Source: Albidovulum inexpectatum (GTDB taxonomy: Bacteria > Pseudomonadota > Alphaproteobacteria > Rhodobacterales > Rhodobacteraceae). Taken from it: 64,000 nucleotides of DNA. The notes beneath the pieces were generated by a model. That model saw only the letters and a program-made list of their open reading frames with translations. It was not told where the DNA came from and made no database searches. The DNA lies in assembly GCF_002927635.1 (NCBI RefSeq), contig NZ_PRDS01000006.1, positions 152,511 to 216,510 of the forward strand. Direction: 5' to 3'. Made by a program: the position numbers and the translations under genes. Each line of letters begins with the position of its first letter. The first letter of the stretch is position 1. Below are positions 19,256 through 27,211 of this stretch, piece by piece.

Positions 19256-19495
19256 ATGTCGCACACCCCGCACGAACTGCACGAGGAATTCCCTGACAAG
19301 GCTGAAAGAATTCACGCGCTGAAGCTCTCGAACGCGCATTTCGCGCGGCTTGCCGAAGAATATCACGAGATCAACCGCGCCGTGCATCGCGCGGAAACGG
19401 GGGTCGAGCCGATCGACGGCCTTGCCGAGACCGAGCTGCGCAAGAAGCGCGCCGCGCTGAAGGACGAGATCGCGCGGATGCTGGCCGAAGCCTGA
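19256..19495 (+). CDS. YdcH-family (DUF465) small protein
   Basis: A 79-residue, charged, all-helical protein matching the DUF465/YdcH pattern: an N-terminal helix with FPDKAERIHALKLSNAHFAR followed by LAEEYHEINRAVHRAE and a second helix ending LRKKRAALKDEIARMLAEA. The structure is predicted to be a helical hairpin; the function of the family is not established. A GGAGAG ribosome site is just upstream. It is convergent with pccR, whose stop lies about five bases downstream. Confidence 0.85.
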   Translation: MSHTPHELHEEFPDKAERIHALKLSNAHFARLAEEYHEINRAVHRAETGVEPIDGLAETELRKKRAALKDEIARMLAEA

Positions 19496-19500
19496 AGTCT

Positions 19501-20895
19501 TCAGTCGATTTCATAGGGAAGAATGCCGCGGCGGTTGGGGTCCACCCTCAGCCGCCGTTCCAGCGGCGGGACGGATCTCTGGTGACAATCCCGCCGCTCG
19601 CAGATCCGGCAGGATATGCCGATCGGCTGGTAGGCGCGCGCATTGGTCAGGTCCAGATCGTCGGCATAGACCAGGTCGCGGGCATGGCTGATCTCGCATC
19701 CCAGCCCGATCGCATAGCGCCGGACCGGCGCGTGGAACGACCCGCCCGGTTTCGACACGTCGCGCGCAAGGCAGAGATATCGCACGCCGTCCGGCGTCTC
19801 GGCCAGCTGGCGCAGGAACCGGCCCGGCGTCTCGAAGGCCTGATGCACGTTCCACAGAGGGCACGCGCCGCCAAAGCGTGCGAACTGCAATCGCGTTGCC
19901 GAATGGCGCTTGGTGATCGTGCCCGCCTGATCGACGCGGACAAAGAAGAAGGGGATCCCTTTCTGACCCGGCCGTTGCAGCGTCGACAGCCGATGCGCGA
20001 CCTGCTCGATCGAAGCGCCGAAGCGGTCGGCGAGACGCTCGAGATCGTGGCGCGTCTCGCGCGCGGCCTCCATGAACCGCGCATAGGGCATCATCGCAGC
20101 CCCGGCGAAATAGTTGGCCAGCCCGATCTTCGCGATGGCGCGCGCCTCGTCGGTGTGAAAGCGGGCAAGGTCCAGCGTGGCGTCCAGCAGATCGCCATGG
20201 GCGATCACTGCGACCTGATGCAGGATCTGGAACCGGCGGGTCGACGGCGCGGCGCGGGTCGACAGGACCAGCCTGCCATCGGTCCGGTGGCGGATCTCGT
20301 CGGAATCGGACAGGACCAGCTCGATCCCGTTGCGCGCCAGCAATGACCTTGCGCGCGCCTCGATGTCGGCGCTGGCGCCCCGCGCCTCGGCGAAATGTTC
20401 GGCCGCCCGATCGACCGCGTCGATGTAATTGTCGCAGTAGTGAAAGAAATCCCGCACCTCCTCCCATGGCGAGGGGCGCAGGGCGGATTCGTCCCTTCCC
20501 AGGGCTTCGTCCAGAGAGGCCAGCCGTTCATGGCTTTGCCGATAGGCGCGGTGCAGCGCCAGAAAGGCCCGCGCCAGCATCGGCGCATTCGAGGCCGCAA
20601 GCCGCAGATCCGCGATCGGGGGAACATTGCCGTCGAATACGGGGTCGGCCAGCGCCTCGCGCATGTCCGAGACCAACCTTTCCGCGTCGCCCGCCGACAA
20701 TTCGGTGACGTCCATCCCGAATTCCGAGGCCAGCGCCAGAACGACCGCCGCCGAGACGGGGCGATGGTTGTTCTCCATCTGGTTCAGGTAGGGCAGCGAA
20801 ACGCCCAGCTTGGCGGCAAAGGCCTTTTGCGTCAGGCCAAGCCGCGTGCGCGTCTCGCGCAGCTTTGCGCCGGCATACAGCTTCTGCGATCCCAT
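19501..20895 (-). CDS. pccR: Short-chain fatty acyl-CoA regulator PccR (XRE family)
   Basis: A 464-residue ScfR-type regulator. Residues 8-62 form an XRE HTH (TRTRLGLTQKAFAAKLGVS). The middle has an IrrE/ImmA-like segment (FQILHQVAVIAHGDLLDATL). The C-terminal sensory domain ends in a conserved cysteine cluster, GISCRICERRDCHQRSVPP. In Rhodobacter sphaeroides the homologue PccR controls propionyl-CoA carboxylase expression. Here pccB, pccA and methylmalonyl-CoA mutase follow within 10 kb, and TTTGC-type sites precede both pccR and pccB, supporting the same role. The ATG at 20895 has GGAGG seven bases upstream. Confidence 0.88.
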   Translation of the reverse strand: MGSQKLYAGAKLRETRTRLGLTQKAFAAKLGVSLPYLNQMENNHRPVSAAVVLALASEFGMDVTELSAGDAERLVSDMREALADPVFDGNVPPIADLRLAASNAPMLARAFLALHRAYRQSHERLASLDEALGRDESALRPSPWEEVRDFFHYCDNYIDAVDRAAEHFAEARGASADIEARARSLLARNGIELVLSDSDEIRHRTDGRLVLSTRAAPSTRRFQILHQVAVIAHGDLLDATLDLARFHTDEARAIAKIGLANYFAGAAMMPYARFMEAARETRHDLERLADRFGASIEQVAHRLSTLQRPGQKGIPFFFVRVDQAGTITKRHSATRLQFARFGGACPLWNVHQAFETPGRFLRQLAETPDGVRYLCLARDVSKPGGSFHAPVRRYAIGLGCEISHARDLVYADDLDLTNARAYQPIGISCRICERRDCHQRSVPPLERRLRVDPNRRGILPYEID

Positions 20896-20914
20896 TGCCC
20901 GGCCTCCGTGACGG

Positions 20915-20955
20915 TTTGCAGGCGCGAAGCTAGCCTTTGCAAACAATCTTGCCAA
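20915..20955. promoter_or_regulatory. PccR-type binding sites upstream of pccR
   Basis: An exact TTTGCAAA (20936-20943) is followed after four bases by CTTGCCAA (20948-20955), a two-mismatch second copy; a TTTGCAGG half-site is at 20915-20922. The arrangement TTTGCAAA-N4-TTTGCAAA is, as I recall, the motif reported for PccR in Rhodobacter. Its position 41 bases upstream of the start suggests autoregulation. Confidence 0.65.
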
Positions 20956-20985
20956 GGAAGGGCTGTGCGGAACGGGGCTGCCCGG

Positions 20986-21339
20986 TCAGGTCCATTTGTG
21001 GAAGATGAAGAAGGCGCCACAGGCGATCAGCGCGAACCCGATCGCGTGGTTCCAACCAAGCGGTTCCTTCAGGTAAAGCGCAGAGAAGCCCGCGAAGATG
21101 ACCAGCGTGATGACCTCCTGGATGGTCTTGAGTTCCGCCGCGCTGAAATATCCGTGCCCCAGACGGTTTGCCGGCACCTGCAGGACATATTCGAACAGGG
21201 CAATGCCCCAGCTGACAAGGATCACGGCGATCAGGGGTGCCGACTTGAACTTCAGGTGGCCGTACCACGCAAAGGTCATGAACAGGTTCGAGGCGATCAG
21301 CAGGCTGATCGTGACCACGGGAATGGGTAGAGAGGGCAT
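20986..21339 (-). CDS. DMT-family (DUF486) small membrane protein
   Basis: A 117-residue protein with four predicted transmembrane helices matching DUF486: SNLFMTFAWYGHLKF in the first half, SWGIALFEYVLQVPANRLG in the middle, and LYLKEPLGWNHAIGFALIA followed by FFIFHKW at the end. DUF486 proteins look like half-size members of the drug/metabolite transporter fold; the substrate is unknown. It lies between pccR and pccB on the minus strand. The pccB-side candidate PccR sites are within 120 bases of its start, so it could share that control. Confidence 0.85.
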   Translation of the reverse strand: MPSLPIPVVTISLLIASNLFMTFAWYGHLKFKSAPLIAVILVSWGIALFEYVLQVPANRLGHGYFSAAELKTIQEVITLVIFAGFSALYLKEPLGWNHAIGFALIACGAFFIFHKWT

Positions 21340-21407
21340 CTTGTTGCTCCTGCGCGTTTGCGCGGTTCAGATAGGCGATCCGCGCCATCTGTGAAAGGGG
21401 GATGAAA

Positions 21408-21455
21408 TTTGCTGATTTGCACTTTGCACAGACATTGAGGCAAACAGATTGCAAA
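21408..21455. promoter_or_regulatory. Cluster of TTTGC/GCAAA half-sites upstream of pccB
   Basis: Direct TTTGC copies start at 21408, 21416 and 21423, with inverted GCAAA copies at 21440 and 21451 (ATTGCAAA at 21448-21455). The cluster lies 130-176 bases upstream of the pccB start in an otherwise high-GC context. It matches the half-site seen before pccR and is the likely operator through which PccR controls pccB. Confidence 0.6.
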
Positions 21456-21583
21456 TTTTCGGAAAACCGCTTTCCCGACCGGACGAGGCCGGGTAGCTTC
21501 GTTGCATCCGACGGAACAATTCCGGCCGCAGTCCCGGCGCATGCGCGCAAGCGGCGCCAGGGACCGGCCAGCAGGGAGAGAGC

Positions 21584-23116
21584 ATGCAGGATATCCTGGA
21601 GGAACTGGAGCGGCGTCGCAGCGTGGCCCGATTGGGGGGCGGCGAAAAGCGGATCGAGGCTCAGCATGCCCGCGGCAAGCTGACAGCGCGCGAGCGGCTG
21701 GAGATCCTGCTGGACGAAGGCAGTTTCGAGGAATTCGACATGTTCGTCGCCCATCGCTGCACCGATTTCGGGATGGAAAAGAGCCGTCCCGCGGGCGATG
21801 GGGTCGTCACCGGATGGGGCACGATCAACGGTCGGATGGTCTATGTCTTCAGCCAGGACTTCACGGTCTTTGGCGGCTCGCTGTCCGAGACGCATGCTCA
21901 GAAGATCTGCAAGATCATGGACATGGCCATGCAGAACGGCGCGCCCGTCATCGGTCTGAACGATTCGGGCGGCGCGCGCATCCAGGAAGGCGTGGCCAGC
22001 CTTGCGGGCTATGCCGACGTGTTCCAGCGCAACATCATGGCCTCGGGCGTTATCCCGCAGATCAGCGTCATCATGGGCCCCTGCGCGGGCGGCGCGGTCT
22101 ACAGCCCCGCCATGACCGATTTCATCTTCATGGTGCGCGACACCAGCTACATGTTCGTGACCGGCCCGGACGTGGTCAAGACGGTGACCAACGAGGTCGT
22201 GACAGCCGAGGAGCTGGGCGGAGCCGTGACGCATACGAAGAAGTCATCCGTCGCCGATGGCGCCTTCGAGAACGATGTCGAGGCGCTGCTGGAGATCCGG
22301 CGCCTGTTCGACTTCCTGCCCCTGAACAACCGGGACCGCGCGCCGACCCGGCCATTCTATGACGACCCGAACCGGATCGAGGAAAGCCTTGATACGCTGA
22401 TTCCGGACAATCCGAACCAGCCCTATGACATGAAGGAGCTGATCCTGAAGGTCGCGGACGAAGGCGACTTCTACGAGATCCAGAAGGATTTCGCGGCCAA
22501 CATCATCTGCGGCTTCATCCGGCTGGAGGGACAGACCGTCGGCGTCGTTGCCAATCAGCCGATGGTGCTTGCCGGCTGTCTGGATATCGACGCCAGCCGC
22601 AAGGCCGCGCGTTTCGTGCGCTTCTGCGATGCCTTCGAGATCCCCATCCTGACCTTTGTCGACGTGCCCGGCTTCCTGCCCGGCACGGCCCAGGAATATG
22701 GCGGCGTCATCAAGCACGGCGCCAAGCTTCTGTTCGCCTATGGCGAGGCGACGGTGCCCAAGGTGACGGTGATCACGCGCAAGGCCTATGGCGGGGCCTA
22801 TGACGTGATGAGCTCGAAGCATCTTCGGGGCGACTTCAATTATGCCTGGCCGACGGCCGAGATCGCCGTCATGGGCGCGAAAGGCGCGGTCGAGATCCTG
22901 TATCGGTCAGAGCTGGGCGACCCCGACAAGATTGCGATGCGCGTGAAGGAGTACGAAGAGCGCTTTGCCAATCCCTTTGTCGCGGCCGAACGCGGCTTCA
23001 TCGACGAGGTGATCATGCCGCATTCCACGCGGCGCCGGGTTTGTCGGGCATTTGCCAGCCTGCGCGGCAAGAAGCTGAGCAATCCGTGGAAGAAGCACGA
23101 CAATATTCCGCTTTGA
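21584..23116 (+). CDS. pccB: Propionyl-CoA carboxylase beta subunit (carboxyltransferase)
   Basis: A 510-residue biotin-dependent carboxyltransferase. The N-terminal lobe has [20 protein letters not shown] and the acyl-CoA-binding [20 protein letters not shown], then [20 protein letters not shown]. The C-terminal lobe has [19 protein letters not shown] and [18 protein letters not shown]. It transfers carboxyl from biotin to propionyl-CoA, giving methylmalonyl-CoA. Size and motifs fit PccB and not the smaller AccD. It is preceded by AGGGAGAG and by TTTGC half-sites. Its TGA shares a base with the next ATG. Confidence 0.95.
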   Translation: MQDILEELERRRSVARLGGGEKRIEAQHARGKLTARERLEILLDEGSFEEFDMFVAHRCTDFGMEKSRPAGDGVVTGWGTINGRMVYVFSQDFTVFGGSLSETHAQKICKIMDMAMQNGAPVIGLNDSGGARIQEGVASLAGYADVFQRNIMASGVIPQISVIMGPCAGGAVYSPAMTDFIFMVRDTSYMFVTGPDVVKTVTNEVVTAEELGGAVTHTKKSSVADGAFENDVEALLEIRRLFDFLPLNNRDRAPTRPFYDDPNRIEESLDTLIPDNPNQPYDMKELILKVADEGDFYEIQKDFAANIICGFIRLEGQTVGVVANQPMVLAGCLDIDASRKAARFVRFCDAFEIPILTFVDVPGFLPGTAQEYGGVIKHGAKLLFAYGEATVPKVTVITRKAYGGAYDVMSSKHLRGDFNYAWPTAEIAVMGAKGAVEILYRSELGDPDKIAMRVKEYEERFANPFVAAERGFIDEVIMPHSTRRRVCRAFASLRGKKLSNPWKKHDNIPL

Positions 23117-23538
23117 TGGCTGGCGGCCGGTTGAAATGGACTTGCGGCACCTCTTGGGTCATTGGGCTGGGTCTTTGTGTCGTGTCGGCCGGAAGTGCCG
23201 GCGCGACCGAAGAGCGCGTCGTGACGCCCTCGGGCCTGAATGCCGAGCTGTTCGAGGTCATCCGGTCTTCGCCGGGAACGCAAGGCCTGACGATCCGTTT
23301 TCGTTTCGTTGCGCCGAAGCTGCCGTCGATCGGCGTGGTGCAGGCGCTGTCGGACATGGAATGGCTATGCGAAACATATGCCGTGCCGCGCCTGCCGAGT
23401 ATCGGGCCCAGCCCCGCGCAGGTCGTCATCTCTCTTTCCGACCGGCCCTTGCCCTTTGGCGAGACCGATCCACAGGCGACGCAGTATTTCGACGCCTTCA
23501 CCATCGACCGAGAGGAATGCCGATGGGAACCATTCTAG
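23116..23538 (+). CDS. Secreted hypothetical protein coupled to pccB
   Basis: A 140-residue protein with a signal sequence (WVIGLGLCVVSAGSAGA, cleavage near ATEE). The mature domain includes LTIRFRFVAPKLPSIGVVQ, LSDMEWLCETYAVPRL, VVISLSDRPLPFGETDP and a closing FDAFTIDREECRWEPF with paired cysteines. It resembles an uncharacterised Rhodobacteraceae family (possibly DUF6497). Its ATG overlaps the pccB stop (TGATG), so it is translationally coupled, yet a periplasmic product has no obvious part in the carboxylase reaction. Confidence 0.72.
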   Translation: MAGGRLKWTCGTSWVIGLGLCVVSAGSAGATEERVVTPSGLNAELFEVIRSSPGTQGLTIRFRFVAPKLPSIGVVQALSDMEWLCETYAVPRLPSIGPSPAQVVISLSDRPLPFGETDPQATQYFDAFTIDREECRWEPF

Positions 23539-23725
23539 GCGAACGCATGCTTGATGCGATGCGGCAACAGAGGCTGAAAGCCCCATCATTTCCTTATGGA
23601 GTTCGGCCAGGCCGCGATATGATGCCGTGGCGCGGCACATGTGTCGTGCGGTCGCATCACGGTGGGGCAGGTGGCATGAGGCCGCCCGCCTTGGCTGACG
23701 CAGCAGTAGAAAGCAGGAAGAAACC

Positions 23726-23857
23726 ATGTCGAAACACATCCTCGTCGCCTGTGCATTCGTGGCATTCGTGGCGGCCTGCGCCCGGCAGGAAGAGCCTGTC
23801 GTCATGCAGGAACCCGTCACGACCGAGCCTGTCTTCACCGGCAAATACGGCGGCTGA
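23726..23857 (+). CDS. Small lipoprotein
   Basis: A 43-residue protein: MSKHILVACAFVAFVAACAR gives a short signal peptide ending in a lipobox with cysteine 18, followed by an acidic, valine- and proline-rich tail (EEPVVMQEPVTTEPVF) and KYGG at the end. Tiny lipoproteins of this form are common in Paracoccus and Rhodobacter but have no assigned function. GCAGGAAG stands just upstream of the ATG. Confidence 0.65.
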   Translation: MSKHILVACAFVAFVAACARQEEPVVMQEPVTTEPVFTGKYGG

Positions 23858-23941
23858 CGCACAAGCTCTGGACAAGATCCGTGCCGGCGGCCCGTTCCGC
23901 CGGCGCGCCTGTGCGACTTTCCGCAGGGGGGAGTGCGCACC

Positions 23942-24301
23942 ATGCTGAAACATCGCGGCTTTCCTGGCCGTCTTCCCGGCACCGATTATCAATTCACCAT
24001 TCGCCGTGCCAATCCCAAGGGGGCGACGCGGCTTGTGGCGCGGGAACGCTATCGCGATCGCAGCCCGGCCGACCGGCGCGCCGACGAAGCCTTCATGGCC
24101 GCCCTGTGGGAATATTTCGGCGAAGAACCCTTTGAGCGCGGCAATCTGGATGCAGGCCGCCTGTCGTGGCTTTTCGGGCGCGAGGTCGTTCCGGCCGAGG
24201 AGCCCTTCGACCCCGAAAGCTACGAGGCCCTGCTGCGCATCGATGTCAAACGTGCCCGGGCGTCGTTTCCGCAGATCTTCGAAGAGGACGACTGGGCATG
24301 A
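23942..24301 (+). CDS. Conserved hypothetical protein
   Basis: A 119-residue soluble, arginine- and glutamate-rich protein without signal peptide or membrane span. Recognisable stretches are LPGTDYQFTIRRANPKGATR, ADEAFMAALWEYFGEEPFER and VDVKR-like ALLRIDVKRARASFPQIF near the end. The ATG at 23942 is preferred over a GTG at 23933 because GGGGGAG lies nine bases before it. I do not recognise a family with a known role. Position between pccB and pccA suggests it belongs to the same locus, although terminators separate it from pccA. Confidence 0.6.
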   Translation: MLKHRGFPGRLPGTDYQFTIRRANPKGATRLVARERYRDRSPADRRADEAFMAALWEYFGEEPFERGNLDAGRLSWLFGREVVPAEEPFDPESYEALLRIDVKRARASFPQIFEEDDWA

Positions 24302-24623
24302 AACCGCTGACCCGCGACGAAATTGGGCGCTTTTCTGCCGGTTGTTTCCGGCCGGGAAACTTTGCATTTGTCGCGGCGCGGGCGCTGGTCCATGGTGATC
24401 GTGGGGCGACACCCTATGCCAAGCATCACGCCCCGAATTGTCAAAACCGTTACCCTTCCCCTTCTCTACGGCCTGGCCCCTTCGGGGTCAGGCCGCTTTT
24501 GATTCATCAGACATTGGCGGAACCTTGCCGCCCGGCCGATCCGACAGGCGGATTTCGCTTTTCCTTCCGTGTGCGCGCGCTAAGATCGTGTGAAACACAA
24601 CCATCTTCTGGAGGAAGAGCAGT
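24302..24623. other. Intergenic region with a terminator and a lipoprotein promoter region
   Basis: No convincing gene lies here. An ATG overlaps the preceding stop, but the frame it opens runs through the hairpin at 24469-24500 and on across the lipoprotein genes without recognisable domains. The last 60 bases end in a GGAGGAAG ribosome site for the downstream lipoprotein. Confidence 0.6.
24469..24500 (+). terminator. Intrinsic terminator
   Basis: An 11-base-pair stem, CGGCCTGGCCC paired with GGGTCAGGCCG (one wobble pair), with a short loop containing TTC, followed by a T-run. It ends transcripts from the pccB side before the lipoprotein pair. Confidence 0.75.
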
Positions 24624-24830
24624 ATGCGGATTCTTGCAATCTCCCTTGGCCTTGTTTCGGCTGTCGTCCTGTCGGGCTGCATGCAGACGGACGGCGAGCG
24701 TGCGCTGGCCGGCGCCGCGGCGGGTGCGCTGGTCGCGGACGCGACCGACAACAACGTCGTCGCCGGTGCCGCACTGGGCGGCGCTGCGGGCGCGTTGTGC
24801 GACGACATGGGCGTCTGCCGCAACTATTGA
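24624..24830 (+). CDS. Small glycine-zipper lipoprotein (copy 1)
   Basis: A 68-residue lipoprotein. The signal peptide ends in the lipobox LSGC with the acylated cysteine at residue 20, followed by MQTDGERALAGAAAGALVAD and a Gly/Ala-rich second segment AGAALGGAAGALCDDMGVC, a glycine-zipper-like membrane-associating motif with two cysteines. It is a close paralogue of the gene 42 bases downstream, so the pair arose by tandem duplication. It is preceded by GGAGGAAGAG. An outer-membrane or envelope role is likely; specific function unknown. Confidence 0.75.
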   Translation: MRILAISLGLVSAVVLSGCMQTDGERALAGAAAGALVADATDNNVVAGAALGGAAGALCDDMGVCRNY

Positions 24831-24872
24831 TGGCCGAGCGCCGACGCTCGCAGACTCAAGGGGAGCTTCACG

Positions 24873-25073
24873 ATGCGTATCAGACTTCTGGTCCTGTCTC
24901 TTGGTGCGGCCTTCGCGCTTTCGGGCTGCCTGCAGACCGATACTGAACGCGGACTCGCCGGCGCGGCGGGGGGCGCCGTCGTGGCCGATGCACTGGGGGG
25001 CAATGCGCTCACCGGCGCGCTGGTCGGCGGTGCTGCGGGCGTGTTCTGCGACGACGCAGGCATCTGCCGCTAG
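24873..25073 (+). CDS. Small glycine-zipper lipoprotein (copy 2)
   Basis: A 66-residue lipoprotein with the same layout as its neighbour: lipobox LSGC, then LQTDTERGLAGAAGGAVVAD, a glycine-zipper repeat and the closing FCDDAGICR, matching LCDDMGVCRNY in copy 1. AGGGGAG precedes the ATG. It sits before the strong terminator ahead of pccA, so the two copies form their own transcription unit. Confidence 0.75.
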   Translation: MRIRLLVLSLGAAFALSGCLQTDTERGLAGAAGGAVVADALGGNALTGALVGGAAGVFCDDAGICR

Positions 25074-25123
25074 GACTTTGGCGCGGGGCATCGCCCCCGC
25101 CCTGATCGAGATGATCGACAATC

Positions 25124-25157
25124 AGGCCATCGCGGCGTCGCGCCGCGGTGGCCTTTT
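25124..25157 (+). terminator. Intrinsic terminator after the lipoprotein pair
   Basis: A 14-base-pair stem (25124-25137 with 25141-25154, one wobble pair), three-base loop and T-run. It isolates the lipoprotein genes from pccA, which starts 51 bases downstream. Confidence 0.85.
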
Positions 25158-25208
25158 CATTGCTTGCGCGGCCGGGGGTGCCCCCGGCGTTGCGGGAAAG
25201 GGGACGGA

Positions 25209-27209
25209 ATGTTCAACAAGATCCTGATCGCGAACCGTGGGGAAATTGCCTGTCGCGTCATCAAGACGGCGCGCAAGATGGGGATTCGCACGGTCGCCGT
25301 ATATTCGGACGCCGATCGCAACGCCTTGCATGTGCGCATGGCGGACGAGGCCGTCCATATCGGCCCCGCACCGGCGAACCAGTCTTATATCGTGATCGAC
25401 CGCATCATGGATGCGATACGGAAGACGGGTGCCGAGGCTGTCCATCCCGGTTATGGTTTCCTGTCGGAAAATCCCCGCTTTGCCGAGGCGCTGGAGAAGG
25501 AAGGCGTCGTCTTCATCGGCCCGCCCAAGACCGCGATCGAGGCGATGGGCGACAAGATCACCTCGAAGAAGCTTGCGGCCGAAGCCGGCGTCAGCACGGT
25601 CCCCGGCTATATGGGTCTGATCGAGGACGCGGACGAAGCCGTGCGCATCAGCCGTCAGATCGGTTATCCGGTCATGATCAAGGCCAGCGCGGGGGGCGGC
25701 GGCAAGGGCATGCGCATCGCGTGGAACGACGACGAGGCCCGCGAAGGTTTCCAGAGTTCGAAGAACGAAGCCGCCAGCAGCTTTGGCGACGATCGGATCT
25801 TCATCGAGAAATTCGTCACCCAACCCCGGCATATCGAAATCCAGGTCCTGGCCGACAGGCATGGCAACTGCGTCCACCTGTTCGAGCGCGAATGCTCGAT
25901 CCAGAGGCGCAACCAGAAGGTCATCGAAGAAGCGCCTTCGCCGTTCCTGGACGAAGAGACGCGCCGAGCCATGGGCGAACAGGCCTGCGCTCTGGCCCGC
26001 GCGGTGGGCTATTCCAGTGCGGGCACGGTCGAGTTCATCGTGGATGGCGATCGAAATTTCTATTTCCTTGAAATGAACACGCGCCTGCAGGTCGAACACC
26101 CGGTGACCGAGCTGATCACCGGCATCGATCTGGTCGAACAGATGATCCGTGTCGCGGCGGGCGAAAAGCTGCCCTTTGCGCAGGAGGATCTGAAGATCAA
26201 CGGCTGGGCCATCGAAAGCCGTCTGTATGCCGAGGACCCGTATCGCAACTTCCTGCCCTCGACCGGCCGTCTGACGCGCTATCGCCCCCCGGCCGAGGCC
26301 GTTACGGCAACCAGTATCGTACGCAACGATACCGGCGTCTATGAAGGCGGCGAGATCAGCATGTTCTATGACCCGATGATCGCGAAGCTGTGTTCGTGGG
26401 CGCCGACGCGCAGCGAGGCGATCGAGGTCATGCGCGTCGCGCTGGACGAATTCGAGGTCGAGGGCATCGGACACAATCTGCCGTTCCTTTCGGCGGTCAT
26501 GGACCATCCACGCTTCGTGAAAGGCGACCTGACAACGGCCTTCATTGCCGAGGAGTTTCCCGACGGCTTCAATGGCGTTACCCTGCAACCCGATCAGTTG
26601 CGCCGGATCGCAGCATGCGCCGCGGCCATGCACCGGGTCTGCGAAATCCGCGACGCACGCATTTCGGGCCGGCTTGGCAATCACGAGCGCCGGGTCGGTA
26701 CCGATTGGGTGGTCGCCGTTCAGGGCGAGGAATTCGCGCTGCATATCGACGCCGATCGCGATGGCGCGACGGTGACCTTCGCCGACGGCACGCGCCACCG
26801 CGTGGCCTCGGACTGGAAGCCCGGCATGACGCTGGCTCGGCTGGAGGTCGATGGTCAACCGGTCGTGCTGAAGGTCGACCGTATCCCGGCAGGCTACCGC
26901 ATCCGCAGTCGCGGCGCCGATCTGAAGGTTCATGTGCGCAGTCCCCGCGTCGCCGAACTTGCGCGACTGATGCCGGAAAAGGCCGCGCCCGACATGTCGA
27001 AATACCTGCTGTGCCCGATGCCCGGGATGGTGGTGAAGATCCATGTCGAGGAAGGCGACGAAGTGCAGGAAGGGCAGGCCCTGGCTACGGTCGAGGCCAT
27101 GAAGATGGAAAACATCCTGCGCGCCGAACGCAAGGCGGTGGTCGCCAGTATCAAGGTCGAGGCCGGGGCCAGCCTGCAGGTGGACGAAGTGATCATGGAG
27201 TTCGAATAG
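25209..27209 (+). CDS. pccA: Propionyl-CoA carboxylase alpha subunit (biotin carboxylase/BCCP)
   Basis: A 666-residue protein. An N-terminal biotin carboxylase begins MFNKILIANRGEIACRVI, with the ATP-grasp loop KASAGGGGKGMRIAW and the active-site segments HIEIQVLADRHGN and FLEMNTRLQVEHPVTE. A linker (BT) domain follows, then a C-terminal biotinyl domain with VEAMKME, where Lys632 is the biotinylated residue, 34 from the end as usual. It carboxylates biotin with bicarbonate and ATP for PccB. The ATG at 25209 follows GGGGACGGA; the frame is open further upstream but without similarity. The next gene starts two bases after its stop. Confidence 0.95.
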   Translation: MFNKILIANRGEIACRVIKTARKMGIRTVAVYSDADRNALHVRMADEAVHIGPAPANQSYIVIDRIMDAIRKTGAEAVHPGYGFLSENPRFAEALEKEGVVFIGPPKTAIEAMGDKITSKKLAAEAGVSTVPGYMGLIEDADEAVRISRQIGYPVMIKASAGGGGKGMRIAWNDDEAREGFQSSKNEAASSFGDDRIFIEKFVTQPRHIEIQVLADRHGNCVHLFERECSIQRRNQKVIEEAPSPFLDEETRRAMGEQACALARAVGYSSAGTVEFIVDGDRNFYFLEMNTRLQVEHPVTELITGIDLVEQMIRVAAGEKLPFAQEDLKINGWAIESRLYAEDPYRNFLPSTGRLTRYRPPAEAVTATSIVRNDTGVYEGGEISMFYDPMIAKLCSWAPTRSEAIEVMRVALDEFEVEGIGHNLPFLSAVMDHPRFVKGDLTTAFIAEEFPDGFNGVTLQPDQLRRIAACAAAMHRVCEIRDARISGRLGNHERRVGTDWVVAVQGEEFALHIDADRDGATVTFADGTRHRVASDWKPGMTLARLEVDGQPVVLKVDRIPAGYRIRSRGADLKVHVRSPRVAELARLMPEKAAPDMSKYLLCPMPGMVVKIHVEEGDEVQEGQALATVEAMKMENILRAERKAVVASIKVEAGASLQVDEVIMEFE

Positions 27210-27211
27210 GG

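Noticed and set aside
24298..24620. ATG overlapping the stop at 24301, opening a frame into the lipoprotein genes
   Set aside because: The frame crosses a strong terminator hairpin and two real lipoprotein genes and shows no conserved features.
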